Assembly: GCF_964246085.1 (NCBI RefSeq)
Contig: NZ_CAXTPD010000002.1
Length of the DNA: 64,000 nucleotides
Strand: one strand, 5' to 3'
Source: Brotaphodocola sp003480315
GTDB taxonomy: Bacteria > Bacillota > Clostridia > Lachnospirales > Lachnospiraceae
In this document: positions 7,454 to 16,254 of the stretch, piece after piece
Position numbering within the stretch: position 1 is the first letter of the stretch
Layout: each line of letters starts with the position of its first letter
The notes under the pieces: generated by a model
What the model was told of the DNA's origin: nothing
The model's database searches: none
The model's input: only the letters and a program-made list of their open reading frames with translations
Position numbers and translations under genes: made by a program

Positions 7454-9331
7454 TTACGATTGTGCAGCGATTTTCTCAGCTAATTCCTGTAAGTACATCC
7501 ACCGGTCCATCTTTTCTTCCAGCAGTGCTTCTTTCTCTGCCTTCTCTGTCATGAGCTGGTTCAGCCTGCCGTAATTGGTAGCGGACTCCGCGATCTGACC
7601 ATCCAGTGTCTCGAGATCTGCTTCCAGACCTGCAATCTCGTCCTCGATGGTGTCCCACTCCCGCTGCTCCTTGAATGAAAATTTCAGCTTCTTCTGGTGA
7701 GCTCTGCCCTCCTGGGAAGATTTTTTTGCGGCACTGCCGCTTTCACTGTCCCCATCGGCAGCTCCTGCATTTCCAATGCTGTCGCGCCCTGCTGCACCCT
7801 TGCCGCCAGCAGTTCCGCCAGACAACTCCGGATGCTTCATCAGATATGCCGCCTGGTAATCCGTAAAGCCGCCCTCATACTGCACCACCTTTCCGTCACC
7901 CTCAAAGGCAAAGATCCGGCGCACCATGCGGTCCAGGAAATACCGGTCATGGGATACGGTGATGACAATGCCCTGGAAGCTGTCCAGATAATCCTCCAGG
8001 ATCGTCAGGGTGCGGATATCCAGGTCGTTGGTCGGCTCGTCTAAAAGCAGCACATTCGGCGCATCCATCAGGATCCGCAAGAGATACAGGCGTCGTTTCT
8101 CTCCGCCGGAGAGACGGCTGATCGTGGTATACTGCACACTGCCAGGAAACAGAAAACGCTCCAGCATCTGGGAAGCGCTGATACTTCCGTCCTTCGTCTG
8201 CACATACTCTGCCACGTTGCGGATGTAGTCGATGACCTTCAGGCTCTCATCCATCGCCTCATTCTCCTGCGAGAAATAACCGATCTTGACCGTCTGTCCG
8301 ATCTCGATGGTTCCGGAATCCGGCTGTACCCATCCGGCGATCATCTTCATGAGCGTAGATTTTCCGCTTCCGTTCGGACCAATGATACCGACACGGTCAT
8401 TTTTCAGAAAGATGTAGGTAAAATCCTTTAACAGAACTTTATTCCCGTATGCCTTGCAAAGATCCTTCACCTCTACCGTAGTACGGCCCAGACGGCTGGA
8501 GATGGACTCCATCTCCACCTCTTTGTCAAACTCCGGCGCGTCCATGTCCCGCAATGCCTCATAGCGCTGGATGTGAGCCTTCTGCTTGGTGGAGCGGGCT
8601 CTTGCGCCGCGCTGCATCCAGGCAAGCTCTGTCCGCAAAATGGTCTGACGCTTACGCTCAGAAGCCACAGCCATATCCATGCGCTCAGCCTTCAACTTGA
8701 CAAAGCCCTCATAATTGGTCTGATAGCTGTAAAGCTTTCCCCTATCCAGCTCTACAATGCGGTTGGTCACGCTGTCCAGGAAATACCGGTCATGAGTGAT
8801 CATCAGCAGTGCTCCCCGGAATTTCTTTAAATACTCCTCCAGCCAGTCTGCCATCTCACTGTCCAGGTGGTTTGTCGGCTCGTCCAGGATCAGAAGATCT
8901 GCCGTGGAAAGCAGTACACTGGTCAGCGCCACACGCTTTCTCTGTCCTCCGGAAAGATGTTCCACCTTCTCGTCAAAATCATAGATTCCAAGGCGTGTCA
9001 AGATATTTTTTGCACTGGCCTCGATCTCCTCCCGAGAGGAAAAATGCGGCTCATCCCGGTTATCCCGCACAATGGCATCCAGCACGGTGTCTCCTGCGGT
9101 AAATGCCGGGATCTGCGGCAGATAGCGGATATAAAGATTCCTGCGGCGCACCACAGAGCCGTCATCCGGCTCTTCCAGCCCTGCTGCAATCTTAAGAAGC
9201 GTGGATTTACCAGTGCCGTTGATACCGATAAGCCCCACCTTCTCACCCTCATTGATGCTGAACGCCGTATCATCAAACAGCAGGCGCTCCGTATAAGATT
9301 TTGTCAGATGTTCGATTGTAATTAAACTCAT
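7454..9331 (-). CDS. ABC-F family ATPase, Uup-like
   Basis: A 625-residue soluble protein with two ABC ATPase cassettes and no membrane segments. The first Walker A is GINGTGKST (residues 36-44) and its signature is LSGGQRKRVAL. The second cassette has GPNGSGKST and LSGGEKRRLYL. Between them lies the charged ABC-F linker helix pair. The C-terminal 90 residues are highly charged and predicted coiled coil, as in Uup, after a glycine/serine-rich tether of about 40 residues. ABC-F proteins act on the ribosome, as translation factors or for antibiotic protection; nothing here shows resistance. A TATGGAGG site precedes the ATG. Confidence 0.88.
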   Translation of the reverse strand: MSLITIEHLTKSYTERLLFDDTAFSINEGEKVGLIGINGTGKSTLLKIAAGLEEPDDGSVVRRRNLYIRYLPQIPAFTAGDTVLDAIVRDNRDEPHFSSREEIEASAKNILTRLGIYDFDEKVEHLSGGQRKRVALTSVLLSTADLLILDEPTNHLDSEMADWLEEYLKKFRGALLMITHDRYFLDSVTNRIVELDRGKLYSYQTNYEGFVKLKAERMDMAVASERKRQTILRTELAWMQRGARARSTKQKAHIQRYEALRDMDAPEFDKEVEMESISSRLGRTTVEVKDLCKAYGNKVLLKDFTYIFLKNDRVGIIGPNGSGKSTLMKMIAGWVQPDSGTIEIGQTVKIGYFSQENEAMDESLKVIDYIRNVAEYVQTKDGSISASQMLERFLFPGSVQYTTISRLSGGEKRRLYLLRILMDAPNVLLLDEPTNDLDIRTLTILEDYLDSFQGIVITVSHDRYFLDRMVRRIFAFEGDGKVVQYEGGFTDYQAAYLMKHPELSGGTAGGKGAAGRDSIGNAGAADGDSESGSAAKKSSQEGRAHQKKLKFSFKEQREWDTIEDEIAGLEADLETLDGQIAESATNYGRLNQLMTEKAEKEALLEEKMDRWMYLQELAEKIAAQS

Positions 9332-9365
9332 AAAACCTCCATAAGACGCAATTTCCTGTGAAATG

Positions 9366-9419
9366 AAAAAGGACGGTCCCCTTCGATCCCCTCCGGGTCG
9401 CTTAAAGGACTGCCCTTTG
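9366..9419 (-). terminator. Terminator of the YbiT-like gene
   Basis: A roughly 14-bp stem with G-U pairs (AAAGGGCAGTCC... / ...GGGACCGTCCTTT), with a smaller inner stem, ends in TTTTT on the minus strand 9 bases after the upstream gene stop. The motif TTTCACAGGAAA follows at once (9363-9352). Confidence 0.78.
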
Positions 9420-9427
9420 TTATCTTT

Positions 9428-11059
9428 TTAGTCTTCGTCTTTCTCCTCAACTGAGAATACAAAACGCTTTCTGGCCATCTCATCACTCTCAAGGTACTCG
9501 TCGTAGGTAGTGATCTTATCGATCAGCTTGCCGTTTACGATCTCCATGATGCGGTTTGCGGTGGTCTGTACGATCTGATGGTCACGGGAAGAGAAGATCA
9601 GAACACCCGGGAATTTGATCAGACCGTTGTTCAGCGCAGTAATGGACTCCATATCCAGATGGTCAGTCGGCTCATCTAACATCAGCACATTGGCGCCGGA
9701 GATCATCAGCTTGGAAAGCATGCAGCGAACCTTCTCACCACCGGAAAGAACGCGGACCTTCTTCACGCCGTCCTCACCTGCAAACAGCATACGGCCAAGG
9801 AAACCACGTACATAAGTTACATCCTTTTCCGGAGAATACTGGGTCAGCCAGTCTACGATGGTATCATCGCTGTCAAACTCAGCGGTGTTATCCTTCGGGA
9901 AGTAGGACTGGGTAGTAGTCAGGCCCCACTTGTAGGAACCCTCATCCGGCTCCATCTGACCAGACAGGATCTGGAACAGAACGGTTTTTGCACGCTCATT
10001 CGGTCCTACCAGTGCAACCTTATTGTCGCGAGTCAGGGTAAAGCTGATACCATCTAAAATCTTTTCACCGTCAATGGTCTTTGATAAGTTCTCAACGGTC
10101 AGAACCTCGTTTCCGATCTCACGGAACGGGCGGAAATCGATGTACGGATACTTACGGCTTGACGGACGGATGTCGTCTAACTCGATTTTCTCCAGAGCAC
10201 GCTTTCTGGAGGTAGCCTGCTTGGATTTGGAAGCGTTTGCGGAGAATCGCTGGATAAACTCCTGCAGCTCTTTGATCTTCTCCTCTTTCTTGCGGTTTGC
10301 TTCCTTCATCTGTTTTACCATTAACTGGCTGGATTCATACCAAAAATCGTAGTTACCTGCGTACAGCTGAATTTTTCCGTAGTCGATATCTGCGATATTG
10401 GTGCAGACCTTATTCAGGAAGTAACGGTCATGGGATACCACGATAACGGTATTCTCAAAGTTGATCAAAAACTCCTCCAGCCATGCGATCGCATCCAGAT
10501 CCAGATGGTTGGTCGGCTCGTCGAGAAGCAGGATATCCGGGTTGCCGAACAGTGCCTGCGCAAGCAGAACTTTGACCTTTAACGCACCGGTCAGGTCCTT
10601 CATAAGATTGTAGTGATACTCGGTATCAACTCCCAGGCCATTTAACAGGTTGGCTGCGTCAGATTCAGCCTCCCAGCCGTTCATCTCAGCAAACTCTCCC
10701 TCTAACTCTGCTGCCTTGATTCCGTCCTCATCAGAGAAATCCGGCTTCATATAGATAGCGTCCTTCTCTTTCATAACATCATACAGACGCTTGTTTCCCA
10801 TGATAACGGTATCCAATACGGTGTACTCGTCGTATTTAAAGTGGTCCTGCTGCAGGAAAGACAGACGCTGACCCTGGGTGATCACAACATCACCGTTGGT
10901 CGGCTCTAACTGTCCGGATAAGATTTTTAAGAAGGTAGACTTTCCGGCTCCGTTCGCACCGATCAGGCCGTAGCAGTTTCCCTCGGTAAATTTGATATTT
11001 ACATCTTCAAATAATGCCTTTTTCCCCACACGCAGGGTAACACCATTTGCACTAATCAT
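9428..11059 (-). CDS. ybiT: ABC-F family ATPase, YbiT-like
   Basis: A 543-residue twin-cassette ATPase. The first half closely follows YbiT (Walker A GANGAGKST at 34-42; LDTVIMGNKRLYDV). The second half has the linker with KYPYIDFRPFREIGNEVL. The second Walker A reads GPNERAKTV, so the glycine before the catalytic lysine is alanine; the second signature LSGGEKVRCML is intact. ABC-F factors of this type act on the ribosomal E site. The start is the ATG at 11059, with AAAGGTG nine bases upstream; a GTG four codons earlier overlaps that site and is less likely. The leader contains a possible uORF and a terminator hairpin. Confidence 0.88.
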   Translation of the reverse strand: MISANGVTLRVGKKALFEDVNIKFTEGNCYGLIGANGAGKSTFLKILSGQLEPTNGDVVITQGQRLSFLQQDHFKYDEYTVLDTVIMGNKRLYDVMKEKDAIYMKPDFSDEDGIKAAELEGEFAEMNGWEAESDAANLLNGLGVDTEYHYNLMKDLTGALKVKVLLAQALFGNPDILLLDEPTNHLDLDAIAWLEEFLINFENTVIVVSHDRYFLNKVCTNIADIDYGKIQLYAGNYDFWYESSQLMVKQMKEANRKKEEKIKELQEFIQRFSANASKSKQATSRKRALEKIELDDIRPSSRKYPYIDFRPFREIGNEVLTVENLSKTIDGEKILDGISFTLTRDNKVALVGPNERAKTVLFQILSGQMEPDEGSYKWGLTTTQSYFPKDNTAEFDSDDTIVDWLTQYSPEKDVTYVRGFLGRMLFAGEDGVKKVRVLSGGEKVRCMLSKLMISGANVLMLDEPTDHLDMESITALNNGLIKFPGVLIFSSRDHQIVQTTANRIMEIVNGKLIDKITTYDEYLESDEMARKRFVFSVEEKDED

Positions 11060-11120
11060 TCTTTCTAACACCTTTCATAAAAAAGAGGGGCATTGTCATG
11101 TCCCTCGTCTTTTGCATCAT
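11052..11120 (-). CDS. Possible leader peptide (uORF) upstream of ybiT, 22 aa
   Basis: An open frame starts with two ATG codons and reads ...QKTRDMTMPLFFMKGV... It spans the terminator-like hairpin at 11085-11106 and ends in a TAG that overlaps the ybiT start codon by eight bases. The first ATG lies about at the transcription start predicted from the -10 box, so translation would be leaderless or nearly so; I see no good ribosome site. It could be a translated attenuator switch for ybiT, or chance coding across a terminator. No database check was possible. Confidence 0.4.
   Translation of the reverse strand: MMQKTRDMTMPLFFMKGVRKND
11079..11106 (-). terminator. Terminator or attenuator hairpin between the FliB-like gene and ybiT
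   Basis: GAGGGACAT-GACA-ATGCCCCTC forms a 9-bp stem with one mismatch and a tetraloop, followed by six T. It could end the FliB-like transcript. It also lies downstream of a good promoter (11152-11125) and upstream of ybiT, which is the position of an attenuator. Confidence 0.75.
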
Positions 11121-11124
11121 CTCT

Positions 11125-11152
11125 ATTTTACAGGAATTTCCGTATTTTGCAA
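11125..11152 (-). promoter_or_regulatory. Probable ybiT promoter
   Basis: TTGCAA (11152-11147), a 16-base spacer and TAAAAT (11130-11125) on the minus strand. Transcription would start near 11118, before the hairpin. Confidence 0.6.
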
Positions 11153-11198
11153 GCGCTATTCAGCGTATTTTGCAGGAATTTTAAGGTTTTTTTCCTGC

Positions 11199-12434
11199 TT
11201 ACGCACGCTTCCACTCAATGACGGCCGCAAGCAGTGCCGTCAGACGGAATTCCTCCCGTTTCACAAGCTCATCCTCCAGAAGTCCCCGGTTCTCATCAGA
11301 ATGCTCCACCTCTCTGGAAAAGCAGTGCACCAGGTCCACAATCTTTTTCTCCGGGAGATCTTCCCGCAGCCACTCCGCCATCAGCAGCTCCTCCACCAGA
11401 ATCGTTGCCGCCACAGCCAGCTTCAGCTTGCCGTATGGATTATCATTGTACACAGCTCCACAAAAGTAACCGAACACAAAGTACACCATGATCTGCTCCC
11501 TGAGAAGCTCCATGCGTGTGCCGTTTGCCGTAAGAAAAGCCCGGCGATTTGACTCATACACCTCTTTTCCGGCTCCGTAGAGGATTTCATCCATGCCGTC
11601 CCGGCGCTCAGGCCATGCACTGTCAAGGGGTTCCATCTTTTCAAACACCGTATAAAGCTCACTTGCTGTCTCAAAGCGGCTGTACTGCTCCAGACCGGCT
11701 GAGGCCAGACGGCGGCAGAAGCGTGCCACAGTGTCCCCGGCTTTGGCCTGTACAGGCTGTCCGGCATCCGTTGCAGCGTCTGCTTTCTCCTGCGCTGTCC
11801 AACACATGCTTCCAACAGAATACCGGGCCAGCAGCCCGTCCACCTCATACAGCTTCTCATCCCTTATCCGGCACTGCAGATCATGCGCCAGAGCCAGGCA
11901 CAAAGCCATACGAAGCTCGCTGGATAGTCCCCGGTTTTCCAGGATCTCAAACATTACATCACGCGTTTCTTCCAGCTTGGTATACAGGAAAAAATCAAAC
12001 TCCTCATCCTCGCAGCTTTCTTCTTTATCATTCTCGCTGGAAAGAAAGCGTACCGGCTCCTTTGTTCCAAGAATGATCCGCGCCGCCTCAATACAGGATA
12101 AGCACAGCGATACCTCCCGCACACCGTCGAACACCTCTATATGGCGCGGGTAAGTCCTGCAGGTCCAGCACAGACTGTCTGCGCCCATGCCTGCATAAAG
12201 ATCGCAGAGATTTTCCTCGTTCAAAAAGGCACATCGATGTTTCCGCTGCTTAAAGCACTTCTGTTTCCAGTCCACAGACTCTCTCAGGCGCGCCTTCATT
12301 GGTCCTCTCGCATGACGGTACTTCTCAAGAGACTTCGGATCGATCGTGATCGCCCACCCCGCACAGCAGGTATCCTCACATTCCGAAGCAATGCACTGGA
12401 ATTTTTTATAATAATGTGGATATGTATACAGCAT
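11199..12434 (-). CDS. FliB-like flagellin lysine-N-methylase family protein
   Basis: A 411-residue protein of the FliB / Cys-cluster family. Its N-terminus MLYTYPHYYKKFQCIASECEDTCCAGW carries the typical CxxxxCxxxCC cluster (Cys14, 19, 23, 24). More Cys pairs follow (LCWTCRTYPR; SLCLSC), as expected for an iron-sulfur or zinc centre. FliB methylates flagellin lysines in Salmonella. Homologues are widespread in gut Clostridia without nearby flagellar genes, and none are in this window, so the target is unknown. The ATG at 12434 is chosen because AGGAG lies eight bases before it; two earlier starts (12443, 12440) are too close to that site. Confidence 0.8.
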   Translation of the reverse strand: MLYTYPHYYKKFQCIASECEDTCCAGWAITIDPKSLEKYRHARGPMKARLRESVDWKQKCFKQRKHRCAFLNEENLCDLYAGMGADSLCWTCRTYPRHIEVFDGVREVSLCLSCIEAARIILGTKEPVRFLSSENDKEESCEDEEFDFFLYTKLEETRDVMFEILENRGLSSELRMALCLALAHDLQCRIRDEKLYEVDGLLARYSVGSMCWTAQEKADAATDAGQPVQAKAGDTVARFCRRLASAGLEQYSRFETASELYTVFEKMEPLDSAWPERRDGMDEILYGAGKEVYESNRRAFLTANGTRMELLREQIMVYFVFGYFCGAVYNDNPYGKLKLAVAATILVEELLMAEWLREDLPEKKIVDLVHCFSREVEHSDENRGLLEDELVKREEFRLTALLAAVIEWKRA

Positions 12435-12462
12435 ACTCATCACTCCTAAATAAATACAACAG

Positions 12463-12494
12463 GCCCGGAAAGCTGCTCAGGCGGCCTTCCAGGC
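12463..12494 (-). terminator. Terminator after the amino-acid ABC transporter ATPase gene
   Basis: An 11-bp stem (GCCTGGAAGGC / GCTTTCCGGGC with two wobble pairs) lies 26 bases past the stop. It is followed by CTGTTGTATTTATTT rather than a pure T-run. The same tail occurs after the hairpin at 25522-25559. Confidence 0.65.
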
Positions 12495-12519
12495 ACAATT
12501 TTCACAATCACAATATTTT

Positions 12520-13287
12520 TTATTTCAACATATCTCCGTATCGTCCCAGGAAACTCTTTGTCCGCTCATTCTCAGACGCAAATACCTGTGCCGGAGTTCC
12601 CGCTTCCACGATCACCCCGTCTGCCACAAAGATCACACGGTCAGAGATATCTCTCGCAAAGGCCATCTCATGCGTTACAATGACCATGGCGATATGCAGA
12701 TCCGCAAGGGACTTGATCACCTTTAACACCTCACCGGTCAGCTCTGGATCCAGTGCAGAGGTCGGTTCATCGAAGAACAGGATTTTCGGATTTAACGCCA
12801 GTGCCCTGGCAATGGCTACACGCTGACACTGACCGCCGGATAACTGACACGGATAGGCATCGGCCTTGTCCGCCAGTCCCATCTTTTCCAAAAGCTCCAT
12901 CGCTGTTTTCCGCACTTCTTCTTTATCACGTTTCTGCACAGCTACCGGCGCATCCATCACATTTCTCAGCACAGAATAATGTGGGAACAGGTTAAAATTC
13001 TGGAATACCAGGCCATAATTCTGCTGGATTTTCTTCAATTCAGCTTTAGATGCATAAACAGCCTTTCCATCCGCATCATTCCACGCTGCCCTCTCTCCCA
13101 GGTAAATCAGCTCGCCACTGTCCATCGTCTCTAACATGGTCGCACAGCGCAGCAGTGTAGATTTACCGGAACCGGAGGGTCCGATGATGGAGACGATCTC
13201 CCCCTCTCCTACATGCAGAGAAATATCCTGAATGACACCAAGGTCTCCAAATGATTTTTTTACATGATTCATTTCCAGTAAGTTCAT
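12520..13287 (-). CDS. Polar amino-acid ABC transporter ATP-binding protein (GlnQ-like)
   Basis: A 255-residue ATPase. Walker A GPSGSGKST is near residue 34, the signature is LSGGQCQRVAIARAL and Walker B is ILFFDEPTSALDPEL, followed by the switch His in VIVTHEM. The amino-acid-importer subfamily is clear from the start MNLLEMNHVKKSFGD. It is the third gene of a binding protein-permease-ATPase operon, 15 bases after the permease. A GGAGG site precedes the ATG. Confidence 0.94.
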   Translation of the reverse strand: MNLLEMNHVKKSFGDLGVIQDISLHVGEGEIVSIIGPSGSGKSTLLRCATMLETMDSGELIYLGERAAWNDADGKAVYASKAELKKIQQNYGLVFQNFNLFPHYSVLRNVMDAPVAVQKRDKEEVRKTAMELLEKMGLADKADAYPCQLSGGQCQRVAIARALALNPKILFFDEPTSALDPELTGEVLKVIKSLADLHIAMVIVTHEMAFARDISDRVIFVADGVIVEAGTPAQVFASENERTKSFLGRYGDMLK

Positions 13288-13302
13288 GATATTCCTCCGG
13301 GT

Positions 13303-13956
13303 TTATTCATAATAGGACAGTTTCTTCTCGATCCATTCCATAACAACCGCTACCACAAGGTTGAAGATGTAGTAGAATAGTCCGGCTGCCACAAACGGAA
13401 TCATACTGGTCTGAGCCGATGCCAGAGCCTTCGCCATGGAAAACATCTCCAGAACACTGATGGTAAATGCAAGAGAGGTATCCTTAACCAGCGTGATCAC
13501 CTCATTGGTCACCGATGGCAGGATCCGCTTGATCACCTGCGGCAGGATGATGCGGAAAAAGGTCTGACTGCGGCTGTAGCCAAGAAGCTTTGCAGCTTCA
13601 TACTGGCCATTTGGCATAGACTGGATACCACTGCGGTAAATCTCCGCAAAATATGCCGCATAATTGATGACAAATCCGATCATCGCCGCGATCAGACGGT
13701 AATTATTGCTCTTGATCTTAATGCCAAACAGATAGAACGGTCCAAAATAAACAACCATCAGCTGCAGCATCAGCGGGGTTCCGCGCATGATAGAGATATA
13801 GGTCTTCACAATTCCCTGCAGGACCTTATTCTTCGACATTCTGCCAAAAGCAATCAGAAGACCAAGGGGCAGGGAAAACACCAGCGTCACCACAAAAATC
13901 TCTGTGCTGACCAGCATTCCTCCCGATAACTGTGATATCATGGTATTAATCTGCAT
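13303..13956 (-). CDS. Polar amino-acid ABC transporter permease
   Basis: A 217-residue membrane protein of the His/Glu/Gln permease family, with about five membrane spans and the EAA loop YEAAKLLGYSRSQTFFRIILPQ (about residues 117-138) that docks with the ATPase. The start MQINTMISQL has a GGAG site. It lies between the binding protein (37 bases upstream) and the ATPase (15 bases downstream). A single permease gene implies a homodimeric channel. Confidence 0.94.
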   Translation of the reverse strand: MQINTMISQLSGGMLVSTEIFVVTLVFSLPLGLLIAFGRMSKNKVLQGIVKTYISIMRGTPLMLQLMVVYFGPFYLFGIKIKSNNYRLIAAMIGFVINYAAYFAEIYRSGIQSMPNGQYEAAKLLGYSRSQTFFRIILPQVIKRILPSVTNEVITLVKDTSLAFTISVLEMFSMAKALASAQTSMIPFVAAGLFYYIFNLVVAVVMEWIEKKLSYYE

Positions 13957-13993
13957 AACTCCTGCTCCTTCGCCTTCTGTTTCATTTTAACTG

Positions 13994-14872
13994 TTATTTT
14001 CCAATCGTGGTTACGTCACGGCCAAACCATTTCTCAGAAATCTCTGCCATGGTACCGTCTGCTGCCATCTCGTCCAGCGCGCCCTGGACCTTATCTCTTA
14101 ACTCCTCATTGCCCTTTTTAAAGCCAATGCCGTACTCCTCAGAAGAAAGAGTCTCGTCAAGGATCACGTATTTGTCAGACTCACCTCTCTGCTCGATCTG
14201 GTAACCGGCTACGATGACATCCATTGCGATGGCATCTACGGCACCCATCTCCAGATCCATGAATGCGGTGTTGTAATCCGGGGTGGTCTGAAGTGTTCCG
14301 AAGGTTGCGCTTAACTCTGCATTATCCTTTAAAGCCGCCTCTGCGGAAGAGTCAGTCTGAACCTCAACAACCTTGCCGGCCAGATCAGCCAGAGAACTGA
14401 TACCGGAATCTGCTGCTACAACAAATACCTGGCTGTTGTCCATATAAGGAGTACTCCAGGTGTAATCATCCTCACGTCCGTTCATGGTAAAACCATTCCA
14501 GATACAGTCGATAGTGCCGGAACTCAGTTCCATATCTTTTGCATCCCATGCGATCGGCTGCGGAACAAACTCAAGACCCAATCTGTCTGCAACCTCCTGT
14601 GCCAGCTCCAGATCAAAGCCGGTATACTGACCGTCATCTCCTACAAAGCCCATCGGCGGGAAATCCTGGTCAAAACCTACGGTAAAGGTACCACCCAGCT
14701 CGCCAGCCTCATCTGCTGCCTCTGCGGTAGTTTCTGCTGCAGTAGTTTCCTCAGCGGAAGTCTCTGCCTCAGTTGCTGCTGCGGTGGTCTCGGCCTGCTT
14801 GCTGCCTCCGCATGCAGTCATGGATACCACCATCATACCTGCCATTGCTGCGCTTAACATTCTCTTTCTCAT
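13994..14872 (-). CDS. Polar amino-acid ABC transporter substrate-binding lipoprotein
   Basis: A 292-residue lipoprotein (signal with the MTACGG lipobox, Cys21). An Ala/Glu/Thr-rich tether reaches to about residue 55. A family-3 periplasmic binding domain follows (GGTFTVGFDQDFPPMGF, GFDLELAQEVADRLG, DCIWNGFTMNGREDDYTWS, and a closing GIGFKKGNEELRDKVQ). Acidic and polar residues around FPPMGF and the FTMNGR segment are the usual amino-acid ligand sites; the specificity is not readable. The start is the ATG at 14872 with GAGGAGG before it. First gene of the operon. Confidence 0.94.
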   Translation of the reverse strand: MRKRMLSAAMAGMMVVSMTACGGSKQAETTAAATEAETSAEETTAAETTAEAADEAGELGGTFTVGFDQDFPPMGFVGDDGQYTGFDLELAQEVADRLGLEFVPQPIAWDAKDMELSSGTIDCIWNGFTMNGREDDYTWSTPYMDNSQVFVVAADSGISSLADLAGKVVEVQTDSSAEAALKDNAELSATFGTLQTTPDYNTAFMDLEMGAVDAIAMDVIVAGYQIEQRGESDKYVILDETLSSEEYGIGFKKGNEELRDKVQGALDEMAADGTMAEISEKWFGRDVTTIGK

Positions 14873-14989
14873 AATTGCTTCCTCCTCATTGCTGTTCCAC
14901 GATGCACGAACGATAATCCTTTCGCCGCAATGCTTATTGTACACGTACGGCGTACACGTTATCATGGTAGCATAGTAAAGTATTTCTGT

Positions 14990-16084
14990 CTACCCTTTTT
15001 TCATAAAACGCTGCAGTAAATCTGCATTTTTCAGATTTCCGCTTCCAAACTCCTGTACACTGCAGATCACTGTTCTGCATTTCTCCATCACCCGAAGTGC
15101 CTCTTCATAAGCCGCTTCCCCTATTGGTTCATACGGGCGCTCCGAAATAACCTGCACAGCCAGTGCCTTTGCCACCGGATAATCCAGATCGTTCTCATGA
15201 AGTACTCCTGCTGCAAAGGGAATTCCCTGACGCTGCAGCTTCCGGTAAACCGGAATTCCGCTTCCATTTCCGCCAATGACAAAGACCTCCGGCACACCGG
15301 ATACCGGCGTAAGCTCCACAGATCCGTATTCTGCCTGATAGCTCTCTGCCCGGATTCCAAACAGCGCCTCCATGTTTGCCGCAGTAAAAATTTCCTCCGG
15401 CATTCCGCATTTCCAGATTTTATTTTCCCCCACGCACACAATGTAATCCGACACCTTCTGGGCCAGATCCAGCTCGTGCATGGACATTAACACTGCCACC
15501 TGCTTCTTGCGCACCAGCGTTTTTAAGATTGTCAGCAGTTCCATCTTATGGCGGATATCCAGAAACGAGGTCGGCTCATCCAGAAGAATGATCTGCGGCT
15601 GCTGGCAGATAGCCCTGGCCAGCAGGATCCGCTGTTTCTGACCATCACTGATCCGGGAAAACTCTCGGTCTTCCAGTTCTTCTGCGTGCACCATGGCAAG
15701 TGCCTCCCGTACAATAGCACGGTCCGTTTCCGACAGTATTCCGAAACGTCCGGTATGGGGATAACGCCCCATGGCCGCCACATCAAAGCAGGTCATAAGC
15801 TCCGGCTGCATCCGCTCCGTCATCATCACCGCCATCCGGCGGGCAATCTCCATTTCCGGCCACTGTTCCATCATCCGGCCGTCCAGACTGACCACGCCCC
15901 CCACCGGCTTTAACTGTCCGGCAATGCTTTTTAAAATTGTGGACTTTCCCGCTCCATTCGGGCCGATCAGTGTCACAATTTCCCCACGCGAAGCATGAAT
16001 GCTGATCTCACGGATCCATGCCTTTCCATCGTAGCCGACCGCAAGATTTTCTGTTCTCAGATATGCCTCTTCCTGTCTCACCAT
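14990..16084 (-). CDS. FecE/BtuD-type ABC ATPase with extra C-terminal domain
   Basis: A 364-residue ATPase for a siderophore/cobalamin-type importer. Walker A is GPNGAGKST (about residues 41-49), Walker B is IILLDEPTSFLD, and the switch His is in SMHELDL. The signature reads ISDGQKQR, so the first glycine of SGGQ is Asp, which some FecE proteins show. About 105 residues beyond the ATPase core (from about 258) form an added domain containing VFVIGGNGSGIPVYRKLQRQG; I do not recognise it with certainty. It is the likely partner of the FecCD permease at 19127-20140, although two other genes lie between them. Confidence 0.85.
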   Translation of the reverse strand: MVRQEEAYLRTENLAVGYDGKAWIREISIHASRGEIVTLIGPNGAGKSTILKSIAGQLKPVGGVVSLDGRMMEQWPEMEIARRMAVMMTERMQPELMTCFDVAAMGRYPHTGRFGILSETDRAIVREALAMVHAEELEDREFSRISDGQKQRILLARAICQQPQIILLDEPTSFLDIRHKMELLTILKTLVRKKQVAVLMSMHELDLAQKVSDYIVCVGENKIWKCGMPEEIFTAANMEALFGIRAESYQAEYGSVELTPVSGVPEVFVIGGNGSGIPVYRKLQRQGIPFAAGVLHENDLDYPVAKALAVQVISERPYEPIGEAAYEEALRVMEKCRTVICSVQEFGSGNLKNADLLQRFMKKG

Positions 16085-16139
16085 TTCTATTCTCCTATCC
16101 TGCCACAGTTTTTTCCTGGTTCACAGAAACTGAAAATAC

Positions 16140-16178
16140 GCCAGGCGCGGATCCGGAATTCCGGATCCGCGCACTGGC
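16140..16178. terminator. Near-perfect palindrome between the YibE/F gene and the ATPase gene
   Basis: GCCAGGCGCGGATCCGGAAT and the following bases form an inverted repeat with essentially no loop (centre GGAATTCC) and a single bulged base. Reading the minus strand, only a weak GTATTTTC follows. It could be a terminator for the upstream gene, a processing site or a protein-binding palindrome. The bases 16085-16139 and 16179-16254 hold nothing else I can identify. Confidence 0.55.
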
Positions 16179-16254
16179 GCAATCGTTATAAAGGATTCAG
16201 TAAAAAGAATTATAACACAGTTTATGCAAAAAAGGGCAAAAATAAACGGAGCGC

